A stretch of 32,520 bases of DNA. It comes from Methylomonas sp. (lineage in GTDB: Bacteria > Pseudomonadota > Gammaproteobacteria > Methylococcales > Methylomonadaceae). Every line of letters begins with the position of its first letter. Position 1 is the stretch's first letter. The position numbers and the translations under genes are program-made. The stretch covers positions 1-32,520 of the forward strand of contig JALSLW010000066.1 in the NCBI GenBank assembly GCA_026988155.1. The letters run 5' to 3'. The notes beneath the pieces were generated by a model. The model did not search any database and was not told the DNA's origin. It saw only the letters and a program-made list of their open reading frames with translations. Below, one piece after another: positions 18,538-25,067 of the stretch.

Positions 18538-19554
18538 CTAGCTACATTTCCCACATTCACAGGCATAGGTAATGGTTAACTTCGGCCGATCAGTAGCAGT
18601 ACTATCTTCTTTAGAAGCAAAAGACACATTCACCCCGCCCATACCTTTAAGCAACAGCCCTTCATTTGCATAAAGTCCGTTATGCCAACCCTGTACCAAC
18701 GATGTAATATCCCACGTTCTTGATACATTATCTGCAGTTATCTCAGTGCTGGCCAATACTGTCGCATCAAAATTGCCACCGCTGCCACCATCCCAGTTCT
18801 GACTGCCGTCAGCAGTTTTCCAGGTAGCACCATCCGCAGTCCCACTGCCTGCCTTGGTCCCTTCCGTCCAGTTTTGTTTTATGCGATGCACGCCAATCAA
18901 AGCATCTGCATTAGCTTTGCTAGATGATGTTTGCTTGAGTTCAAGCTGTGCTGAAATTATATTTGCTTCAGCAGGAATACCGGATAAATCAAACTGGATA
19001 AGTTGGTATATCTCAGCCCATGAGGTTGATGATACTTCCTGTTTGTAATTGCCATAATTGAGGTCTGTATAAAAAAAGAAAGCATGAAGCGCCGCATCCT
19101 TCCCTGGGTCTGTTCCCAATTGAAGAGCTATAGTTGTAAAAGGATATTGGTAAACTTTCTCTCTATTACGGTTAATGGTATAACTCGCACCATTAGCATA
19201 TGACCCCACTACCTTAATATTTACCGGCGAACCAGCCGTTATCGTTGCACCAGTAATATCTGTAAATTCAGCAAGGTAGCTATGGCTGCCAAAGCTAGTA
19301 TCTGGAATATCTGCATAGCCCGTACAATTTTGTCGGTTAAGCCACCACACTGCATGCTGGTATCCTGCCTGGGCAATATAGAGCGCACTATCCTGCTGCT
19401 GTTCACGATTCACATTACCGGCATTGACTGCTCCTTCACGGCTAAGCAGATAGGCGACTGCAGCTAAAATAGTGAGGGTAAATATCACGGGTAACAGAAT
19501 AAAGGCACGTTGATTTTTGCGTTGCGTGGTTCTAGTTAACTGTATGGGTGCCAT
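18538..19554 (-). CDS. PilX-like minor pilin protein with DNRLRE-type C-terminal domain
   Basis: A 338-residue protein last in the minor-pilin operon. The N-terminus (AFILLPVIFTLTILAAVAYL, about 17-36) is a single hydrophobic helix followed by a Gln-rich helix, the PilX-type layout, but it lacks the G|F-x4-E prepilin cleavage site. From about 145 to 330 the pattern is that of the DNRLRE/carbohydrate-binding-like beta-sandwich: LIQFDLSGIP, NWTEGTKAGSGTADGATW, WDGGSGG, WDITSLVQGW, then DRPKLTITY. The start is placed at 19554 because sequence upstream of it is a copy of a repeat that also occurs at 19981-20044; extension to 19656 would only translate that repeat. No good ribosome binding site remains next to 19554; the nearest GGAGG is about 22 bases away, in the repeat. 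Confidence 0.75.
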   Translation of the reverse strand: MAPIQLTRTTQRKNQRAFILLPVIFTLTILAAVAYLLSREGAVNAGNVNREQQQDSALYIAQAGYQHAVWWLNRQNCTGYADIPDTSFGSHSYLAEFTDITGATITAGSPVNIKVVGSYANGASYTINRNREKVYQYPFTTIALQLGTDPGKDAALHAFFFYTDLNYGNYKQEVSSTSWAEIYQLIQFDLSGIPAEANIISAQLELKQTSSSKANADALIGVHRIKQNWTEGTKAGSGTADGATWKTADGSQNWDGGSGGNFDATVLASTEITADNVSRTWDITSLVQGWHNGLYANEGLLLKGMGGVNVSFASKEDSTATDRPKLTITYACECGKCS

Positions 19555-19566
19555 GTTTAGTGGTAA

Positions 19567-19630
19567 GTAAGATTCCTCCCTTTGGCCGTAAGCACAGGTT
19601 CTTGTCATCTCGACGATGGGAGAGACCTTG
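19567..19630. repeat. 64-bp direct repeat, copy A
   Basis: This copy lies between pilX and the GIY-YIG gene. It aligns without gaps with copy B at 19981-20044, 52 of 64 bases identical by hand count, same orientation. Each copy is itself an imperfect palindrome: GATTCCTCCC near one end and GGGAGAGACC near the other, with GTCAT near the middle. The repeat is 12 bases from the pilX start. Confidence 0.85.
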
Positions 19631-19645
19631 CATTCAAAATACTTT

Positions 19646-19957
19646 CTACCATTCATCGGTTAAATCTTTCCAGCTTGGATTTATACTATTCACCAAAGCG
19701 TTCTTCTTTTCTCTACGCCATTTTTTTAATTGCTTTTCCCGCCTGATAGCTGAAATCACATCCTCTGTATGTTCAAAACACACCAGCTTATTGACATTAT
19801 ATTTTTCAGTAAAGCCTGGGGTCAGTTTTTGTTTATGCTCGATTGTTCTTCGCTCAAGGTTATTGGTTACACCGATATAAAGCACTTTATTGTTCCAGTT
19901 GCTTAATAGATAGACGTAATAAATATCGGATTGTGGCATTTTGATTCCATTTTTCAT
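19646..19957 (-). CDS. GIY-YIG domain nuclease in a repeat-flanked cassette
   Basis: A 103-residue single-domain GIY-YIG protein of the small UhbP/UPF0213-like type. It shows IYYVYLLSNWNNKVLYIGVT with the two Tyr-containing strands, then NNLERRTIEHK carrying the catalytic Arg, and the C-terminal AIRREKQLKKWRREKK helix. Members are proposed structure-specific DNA nucleases; few have been characterised. The ATG at 19957 overlaps the stop of a 7-codon frame (MTFKQQT) that starts 12 bases after GGGAGG in repeat copy B; ATG 19939, with GGAA upstream, is an alternative. A further upstream ATG at 20089 would translate the repeat and is rejected. The gene sits between pilW and pilX, bracketed 15 and 23 bases away by 64-bp direct repeats, so it looks inserted. 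Confidence 0.85.
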   Translation of the reverse strand: MKNGIKMPQSDIYYVYLLSNWNNKVLYIGVTNNLERRTIEHKQKLTPGFTEKYNVNKLVCFEHTEDVISAIRREKQLKKWRREKKNALVNSINPSWKDLTDEW

Positions 19958-19980
19958 GTTTGTTGTTTGAAAGTCATAGA

Positions 19981-20044
19981 GCAAGATTCCTCCCGTTGGT
20001 TGGAATGACAGGCTCTGGTCATCTCGACGATAGGAGAGATCCTG
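19981..20044. repeat. 64-bp direct repeat, copy B
   Basis: Second copy of the repeat at 19567-19630, on the 5' side of the GIY-YIG gene. Its halves are imperfect reverse complements (GATTCCTCCCGTTGG against the later GATAGGAGAGATCC), so it could fold like a REP-type element. It lies 69 bases after the pilW stop. Confidence 0.85.
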
Positions 20045-20113
20045 AACTCCGAATATTGGCAAGGTTTCTCCTCTGCCTGCAATAGACATAACAATCGTCC
20101 TGCTAAAACAGCT

Positions 20114-21061
20114 TCATAGCCCACTGCCAACACCAACCCGAGTATTGAAGATGCTTGGCTCTCCATCTATAGGGGTTATTTCCAGGGTTATGTCTACTAA
20201 AACTGTCCGCCCTGCCCCCTGCGGAATACGTTTTACTTCAAAAATTGAAACATTTTCGGCAACTGGGTTTTCCTGATAATCGGTACCATCAGCAGGATTA
20301 ATATTTGGCACGCGCTGCATCAAGGTTGTGCCGTTAAGGAAATAAACCACAGGGTCTAGCCAATCATCACCCTGAGGGCCATCTTCATCGTCATCTTTTC
20401 CATCCCCTTCATCGACAGAGCCATCAAAATCGTCATCAAATCCCAGGATGCCTGGGGCACCGGATTCCCTCATACTATGTCCCATATCTTCATCTATGGA
20501 GCCATCGTTATCATTGTCGATATTGTCCAGCTTATCTTCATTAAACAAACTATCTTCATCATCATCCGCAACTGCTGACTCATCAATATAGCCATCACCA
20601 TCATCATCAATAAGAATAATCCCAGACTTATTATCATTAGTCATATCCCCTTGAGTATCCTCATCTATCCGTTCTGGCTCACCTGCATCACGCGTACCAT
20701 TATTATTGACATCCAGAAAATCCTTATCATTATTGGCATCTGCCCAGCCATCTTTATCACGGTCTAGAGTGGGATCCAGTGTAACCGCCAAAACATCACG
20801 TTCTGATTCGCTATATGCCGTATTAGGGTTCTCACCTAAGGGAATCATTAACCGCCGTGTCATACGCACTGATTTAATCATTAACTGCATAGCAAAACGT
20901 CCTTGCTGCAGACTATCATTGCGTGCACGAGTGCTGCTTTCTGCATTTAACGCAATTTCGACCAATCCCTGCATACCAGCAATCAGAATTCCGGCAATGG
21001 TCACCGCTATCAATAGTTCAATAAGGGATAACCCCATTTCTGCATGAGCTTTCTGTTTCAT
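20114..21061 (-). CDS. PilW-like minor pilin with calcium-type DxDxDG repeats
   Basis: A 315-residue prepilin. The type III signal is short: cleavage is expected after G10 (AEMG|LSLIELLIAV, Glu at +5), followed by the hydrophobic helix that packs in the pilus core. Residues 100-217 contain five loops of the form D-x-D/N-x-D/N-G-x-x-D at 100-108, 117-125, 152-160, 182-190 and 209-217, in a very Asp-rich region. Such loops bind calcium in thrombospondin type 3 and EF-hand-like proteins. Ordinary PilW lacks this block. The start overlaps the pilV stop by ATGA. It probably belongs to the pilus tip or priming complex with PilV and PilX. Confidence 0.85.
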   Translation of the reverse strand: MKQKAHAEMGLSLIELLIAVTIAGILIAGMQGLVEIALNAESSTRARNDSLQQGRFAMQLMIKSVRMTRRLMIPLGENPNTAYSESERDVLAVTLDPTLDRDKDGWADANNDKDFLDVNNNGTRDAGEPERIDEDTQGDMTNDNKSGIILIDDDGDGYIDESAVADDDEDSLFNEDKLDNIDNDNDGSIDEDMGHSMRESGAPGILGFDDDFDGSVDEGDGKDDDEDGPQGDDWLDPVVYFLNGTTLMQRVPNINPADGTDYQENPVAENVSIFEVKRIPQGAGRTVLVDITLEITPIDGEPSIFNTRVGVGSGL

Positions 21062-21519
21062 CGACTAATTAGGGTTTCTAGGCTTTGTGCACTATTCTCA
21101 AGTTCTACCCGCAGCCATAATAGATTAGATGTATCGCCAGTATAAGGATCCCCATCTGCATCAGTATTGGGATCAATTAAGGTAAATGGGTCGGTATCGG
21201 CATCGTATAATGCAAGAAAAACCAACACTCGCTCTGTTTGGCCTGCTGGGTCAGAATAACTGCTAGGGCTAGAGCCATTACCTGCTATTTTCGCTGAACT
21301 TAATATATCTGCGAACGGTTTAGCCTGAATTTCTTCCATCCGCTTAATTAAGGCATAATGCTGACGAATCAATGCCTCATGAATGCCTGCTCCCTGAATG
21401 CCTGACTGTATTGCTTCCATCGCTGGCGCTATGGCTATAGCCAAGATGAACATTGCCACTAATACTTCAACATAGGAGAAACCTTGCTGCACACAAAATA
21501 TTGAAACATTTTTTTTCAT
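21058..21519 (-). CDS. PilV-like minor pilin
   Basis: A 153-residue prepilin with a short basic leader cleaved after G13 (QQG|FSYVEVLVAMF, Glu at +5). The hydrophobic helix runs to about residue 45. The globular part ends with an Asp-rich stretch (DADTDPF, DPNTDADGDPYTGD) that may also bind calcium. Both ends overlap neighbours by ATGA, so fimT, pilV and pilW are tightly coupled. In type IV pili PilV works with PilW and PilX in starting assembly and in the tip. Confidence 0.85.
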   Translation of the reverse strand: MKKNVSIFCVQQGFSYVEVLVAMFILAIAIAPAMEAIQSGIQGAGIHEALIRQHYALIKRMEEIQAKPFADILSSAKIAGNGSSPSSYSDPAGQTERVLVFLALYDADTDPFTLIDPNTDADGDPYTGDTSNLLWLRVELENSAQSLETLISR

Positions 21520-22082
21520 TGTACTGCCACGCGGCCAGTCATGGGGCTAATGCTAATTATTCGTGTTTCTCCAGAGTAACTAAGAGTAATGGTAGCTGAA
21601 GCATTCAACATATGGTCTCCACCCGACTGATAATACTTTGGATTGCCATACTCGTTAAAGGCAAGAGACGGCCTGCTGCCATAAATTCCCTGGTAATTGA
21701 TACTGTAATCCAATAAATCGACACCTGCAGTTACTGCATCTGTTTTCAGGTTCAAGATATATTTTTTTTTGTCTACTGGGTGGTAAACATCATAAGTCCC
21801 AGTACCTGACAGCAGCCTATAAACTTTCACATCATTATTTGTCTTATTGACAATAACGCCATAAGGAATATGGGTACGCATAGACTCTATGCGTGCAAAG
21901 CGTATTGCCTGGGCAACTTCTGCTGCAGCGAGATCCAATTTTCTATGATCATTGGAAGCTAGATTAGGCATTGCCACAATAGCCACAATACTCAATATAG
22001 TCACTACTGCCATTATTTCGATATAAGTGATGCCCAGCTGTTTTTTAGCAGGACACCTGTCGGTTAATATACCGGCTCTCAT
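21516..22082 (-). CDS. FimT/GspH-type minor pilin
   Basis: A 188-residue prepilin with cleavage after G17 (KKQLG|ITYIEIMAVV, Glu at +5). The sequence after the helix (LDLAAAEVAQAIRFARIESM) is the GspH/FimT signature, and the rest has the expected beta-rich pilin domain with an RIISISPMTGRVAVQ end. It is the first minor pilin of the operon, 12 bases after the PagL-like gene and overlapping pilV by 4 bases. FimT proteins prime pilus assembly and some bind DNA during natural transformation; binding here cannot be judged from sequence. Confidence 0.88.
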   Translation of the reverse strand: MRAGILTDRCPAKKQLGITYIEIMAVVTILSIVAIVAMPNLASNDHRKLDLAAAEVAQAIRFARIESMRTHIPYGVIVNKTNNDVKVYRLLSGTGTYDVYHPVDKKKYILNLKTDAVTAGVDLLDYSINYQGIYGSRPSLAFNEYGNPKYYQSGGDHMLNASATITLSYSGETRIISISPMTGRVAVQ

Positions 22083-22094
22083 CCAGGCGCAATG

Positions 22095-22706
22095 CTAATC
22101 AAAATACCAGCTAAAGCCAAACAGCACTAAACTAGCATTTATGCTGTTATTTGGCAGCTTGCTATTGGCATTCGACATATGATGGAAACGCCAGCCAAAA
22201 TCAAGCGATAAATTGTCTGTTGCAAAATAATGCATGCCCAAACCAGCCTGCGGATAAAAAATTAGGCCATCGGCCTGATCTTTCAAGTCAAAATCAAGCA
22301 CACCGATTCCCCCGCCGATTTCCATATAGGGCACCCATTGTTTGGAAGAGAGAAAATTATAGCGCAGTAAAAGGCTTAATCCTGCAGAATAGCCAGAATT
22401 AGGCTGATAGCCCAATAGATACTCACCTTGAAATACAGCATCCAGATTGCCTCTGTACCATGAATCGTTTGCCACAGGATCACTTAGTCCAATACCTAGC
22501 TGTGGCAGAATTGTGGCATATTCTACGTTTCGCCCATCCCCATTTCCAGCAATGCCGAGTGAAAAGGCTTTGCCCCAGCCAGCCTGAAGCCCTGCATATA
22601 TTTTTCCATCTCCAAAACGCTCCATATTCGAATGGTCAGCATAAGCTATTGAAAGAAAGCCACATAAAAAAACATTAAGAAAAACAAATAAAGTCTTTAT
22701 AGTCAT
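22095..22706 (-). CDS. PagL-like lipid A 3-O-deacylase (acyloxyacyl hydrolase)
   Basis: A 203-residue outer-membrane beta-barrel protein with a signal peptide ending near AYA (residue 23) and the C-terminal aromatic FGFSWYFD expected for barrel insertion. The family motif HHMSNANSKLPNNSIN carries the catalytic His176 and Ser178. The position of the catalytic Glu of P. aeruginosa PagL (14 residues after the His) holds Asn190 here, a substitution I believe also occurs in other homologues. The enzyme family removes the 3-position acyl chain of lipid A. It begins the operon with the minor pilins and is divergent from the L,D-transpeptidase gene. The 113-base gap contains AT-rich -10 candidates on both strands (TATAAT at 22755-22760 on plus). 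Confidence 0.8.
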   Translation of the reverse strand: MTIKTLFVFLNVFLCGFLSIAYADHSNMERFGDGKIYAGLQAGWGKAFSLGIAGNGDGRNVEYATILPQLGIGLSDPVANDSWYRGNLDAVFQGEYLLGYQPNSGYSAGLSLLLRYNFLSSKQWVPYMEIGGGIGVLDFDLKDQADGLIFYPQAGLGMHYFATDNLSLDFGWRFHHMSNANSKLPNNSINASLVLFGFSWYFD

Positions 22707-22819
22707 GATTTTCTGCCTCGATGAGTTTTTGTTTTTATCGTTAAATCAGTATAGTATAATCTTGAAATTAAGAATTCTGCACTGTTGATTTTCACTCCAC
22801 ATGAGCAAATATTTTGTCT

Positions 22820-24133
22820 ATGCATAAATTACTCATTTTGCTCCTGCCAATAGCATTGTTGCCAGCTTGCCAGTCTTTACCGCAAATGCAGAATAAACAG
22901 GATCCAAGCACTGGCGTTAAGTATGAGTTTTCATTTATTAAACAGCAGTCGGTATTTGGCCAGATAGGCGAAATTGAAATAGAGTCTGGCGATTCTTTAC
23001 CAGTTATAGCCCGCTATTTTGGACTGGGCTTTGATGAAATCACTTTAGCAAATCCAAAAGTAGACCCTTGGCTGCCTGAGTCTGGCGTTAAGATTAAACT
23101 GCCATCACGATTTATTCTGCCTGATTCGCCTAGAACAGGCCTTGTATTAAATTTAGATGCCAAGCGACTTTTTTATTACCCTAAAAATAAAAAAAATAAG
23201 GTTATCACCTTCCCAATTGGGATTGGCCGCAAGGGCTGGAAGACACCGACAGGGAAAACTAGAATCATTGCTAAAAAGAAGCACCCTAGCTGGGTAGTAC
23301 CAAAATCAATACTTTTAGAACATGCAAAAAAAGGCGACCCATTACCTGGGGTTGTAGCTGCTGGGCCCAACAACCCTTTGGGAGATTATGCAATACGCCT
23401 TGGTATTCCGGGATATTTGATTCATGGCACCAATAAACCCTATGGTGTTGGCATGGCTGTCAGCCATGGCTGTGTTCGGCTGTATCCTGAAGATATTGAA
23501 TTATTATTTAAGCAGGTAAAGACCAAAATGCCTGTACGCCTGCTTCATCAGCCTTTCCTAATCGGCTGGAATAGAGGCGAATTATATATACAGGTGTACC
23601 CAAGAACACAGTTCAATAAAAACAGGAACCGTAAGCGGCTCGCCAGTTTCAAAAGAAAATTAAAACGCATTGAACACGGTTCAAAACGCCGTATTGCATG
23701 GCATAAGGTAGAAACGGCGATAACCCGAAGCAATGGCATTGTTATCCCTGTTTTTGCCGATAATGTCAAAGATGAGTCTACAGCCAGATTTAGCCATCCG
23801 TTAAATTTAGACCAGCATGTACGGCCTGCATCTTTAGCCGGTGAATCCTGGCGCATCAAGGTAACAGAATTTCCTGATGGGTACTCAGCCAAACGGTTTG
23901 CAGTTATGCTAAATCATCAGGGTCCTCCTGTTCCTGCCCATATGGTATCAGGCAATAGCGGATTTATAGTTGTTGCAGGGCCTTTTGATTCGGAAAAAAA
24001 AGCGCGAACGTCCATAGCACAGTTACATATTGATTTTGGGCTAGATGCAACACTGATTGAACCGGGAAGTGATGTTCCCGGTATGCAGGATAACTTCCCA
24101 TTCTTTTCCTATATGCTGTCGTTTTTAGATTAG
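22820..24133 (+). CDS. L,D-transpeptidase lipoprotein with LysM-like and SPOR-like ends
   Basis: A 437-residue YkuD-family enzyme that forms 3-3 cross-links or attaches proteins to peptidoglycan. A lipoprotein signal ends in LPAC (Cys17). Residues about 50-96 resemble a LysM peptidoglycan-binding motif (ESGDSLPVIARYFGLG, then LANPKVDPWLP). The YkuD domain spans about 105-230 with H202 and the catalytic Cys218 in SHGCVR. A basic linker follows, and about 345-430 has the layout of a SPOR-type domain (SWRIKVTEFPDGYSAKRF, then FIVVAGPFDSEKKA). ATG 22820 is chosen over an in-frame TTG at 22814. The ribosome binding site is weak. The two tandem palindromes lie directly downstream. Confidence 0.88.
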   Translation: MHKLLILLLPIALLPACQSLPQMQNKQDPSTGVKYEFSFIKQQSVFGQIGEIEIESGDSLPVIARYFGLGFDEITLANPKVDPWLPESGVKIKLPSRFILPDSPRTGLVLNLDAKRLFYYPKNKKNKVITFPIGIGRKGWKTPTGKTRIIAKKKHPSWVVPKSILLEHAKKGDPLPGVVAAGPNNPLGDYAIRLGIPGYLIHGTNKPYGVGMAVSHGCVRLYPEDIELLFKQVKTKMPVRLLHQPFLIGWNRGELYIQVYPRTQFNKNRNRKRLASFKRKLKRIEHGSKRRIAWHKVETAITRSNGIVIPVFADNVKDESTARFSHPLNLDQHVRPASLAGESWRIKVTEFPDGYSAKRFAVMLNHQGPPVPAHMVSGNSGFIVVAGPFDSEKKARTSIAQLHIDFGLDATLIEPGSDVPGMQDNFPFFSYMLSFLD

Positions 24134-24158
24134 TTTTTTAGACTTAATGATAGTATTT

Positions 24159-24319
24159 AGGCAACTGGAAATAAATAACCCACCCATTTAACAACGGATT
24201 TTTGTTTGTATTCGATTTTGTTGTGTAGGGCGCATAGCAGGCTATGTAACCGAAGCAACAAAGTCGAAGATGGACAAAAAGGCAAGTAAGGTGGGTGGGT
24301 TATTTGCTTCTAGTTGCCT
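24159..24319. repeat. 161-bp full-length imperfect palindrome, copy 1
   Basis: The ends AGGCAACT and AGTTGCCT are exact reverse complements, then AAATAACCCACCC pairs with GGGTGGGTTATTT, the inner arms TTTTTG...TTCGA.TTTGTTG pair with CAACAAA.TCGAA...CAAAAA, and the centre GCATAGCAGGCTATGT closes the fold. The whole unit would form one long hairpin and has no coding capacity. It follows the L,D-transpeptidase stop by 25 bases. Confidence 0.85.
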
Positions 24320-24320
24320 T

Positions 24321-24480
24321 AGGTAACGCGCATTAAATAACCTACCCAGATTGCGCAGGGTTTTTATTCGTCTTCAAGGCGCTACAAAGGGAGCATAGCT
24401 AGCTATGTGACCGAAGTTGCAACGCTGAAGACGGATAAAAAGACAAGCAAGATTGGTGGGTTATTTATTGCGAGTTGCCT
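24321..24480. repeat. 160-bp full-length imperfect palindrome, copy 2
   Basis: One base after copy 1, a second unit with the same plan: AGGTAACGCG/CGAGTTGCCT ends, AAATAACC.ACCCA paired with TTGGTGGGTTATTT, inner arms TTTTTATTCGTCTTCA paired with TGAAGACGGATAAAAA, and the centre GCATAGCTAGCTATGT. Arm sequences differ from copy 1 but still pair. It ends 13 bases from the yoeB stop. Confidence 0.85.
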
Positions 24481-24493
24481 TACTAGGGGCCGC

Positions 24494-24748
24494 CTAATAA
24501 TGGTAGCGCAATTGAGCGATTAAAATATTGTCTTCAGTCGCTTTGTAAACAATTCTATGTTCATCATTGATCCGTCTTGACCAATATCCGGATAGACCAT
24601 GTTTTAATGGTTCTGGCTTGCCAATCCCATCAAAAGGCTGGCGCTGAATATCTTTAATAAGTAAATTAATCCTTTTGACAATGGCTTCATCTGTTTTTTG
24701 CCAATAAAGATAACTGTCCCATGCTTTAGGCGCAAAAGTGAGTTTCAT
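24494..24748 (-). CDS. yoeB: YoeB toxin (mRNA endonuclease)
   Basis: An 84-residue RelE-superfamily toxin, the same length as E. coli YoeB. When free of its antitoxin it cuts mRNA on the ribosome. The catalytic residues line up one for one with E. coli: E46, R65, H83 and Y84 (GKPEPLKHGLSGYWSRRI, DEHRIVYK, LRYHY at the end). The start overlaps the antitoxin stop by ATGA, the normal coupling. No damage to the frame is seen, so it is probably active. Confidence 0.95.
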   Translation of the reverse strand: MKLTFAPKAWDSYLYWQKTDEAIVKRINLLIKDIQRQPFDGIGKPEPLKHGLSGYWSRRINDEHRIVYKATEDNILIAQLRYHY

Positions 24749-24996
24749 TCAATTAGCTTTTTCTCAATGCCTTTACCGCCCTCAAGTTCTGCAATTGATT
24801 CAAGTAAATTCAGAGCGTTAGCAGGCGAACGAAGCAAATATGTAGTTTCTTCCATCGCTTGATAATCCGCTAAAGAAATCATCACTACAGGGCATTCGCG
24901 TTTCCTGGTAATAATAATAGGCGCATGATCATTACAAACTTGTTCCATAGTTTTAGACAAATTTGCACGTACAGCAGTATAGCTTATGGCATCCAT
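24745..24996 (-). CDS. yefM: YefM/Phd-family antitoxin
   Basis: An 83-residue antitoxin. The N-terminal domain (MDAISYTAVRANLSKTMEQV, then PIIITRKRECPVVMISLADY) is the Phd/YefM DNA-binding fold, and the acidic C-terminal tail after LRSPANALNLLESI wraps the toxin. With YoeB it should repress their shared promoter. The leading promoter and paired GTACAG motifs are described separately. Confidence 0.94.
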   Translation of the reverse strand: MDAISYTAVRANLSKTMEQVCNDHAPIIITRKRECPVVMISLADYQAMEETTYLLRSPANALNLLESIAELEGGKGIEKKLIE

Positions 24997-25010
24997 AAGA
25001 GCCCCTTTTG

Positions 25011-25035
25011 GTACAGATTAAAGTACAGGATTATA
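25011..25035 (-). promoter_or_regulatory. yefM-yoeB promoter and likely operator
   Basis: A perfect minus-strand TATAAT (25030-25035) lies 34 bases before the yefM ATG. Two TGTAC-type motifs, seen on plus as GTACAG at 25011-25016 and 25023-25028, follow it at 12-bp spacing and overlap the expected transcription start. E. coli YefM recognises TGTACA-centred sites, so these are the probable autoregulatory operator. Confidence 0.55.
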
Positions 25036-25067
25036 ATGAAACGTAGCTTAAAAATCCAGTGCGAGGT

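Noticed and set aside
19555-19656. N-terminal extension of the PilX-like protein
   Set aside because: These codons translate repeat copy A, so the longer start is an artefact of the insertion.
19958-20089. 44-residue N-terminal extension of the GIY-YIG protein
   Set aside because: It translates repeat copy B and intergenic sequence; the domain starts right at IYYVYLL.
24159-24480. CRISPR array
   Set aside because: There are only two long palindromic units with no short regular repeats and spacers; no cas genes are in the window.
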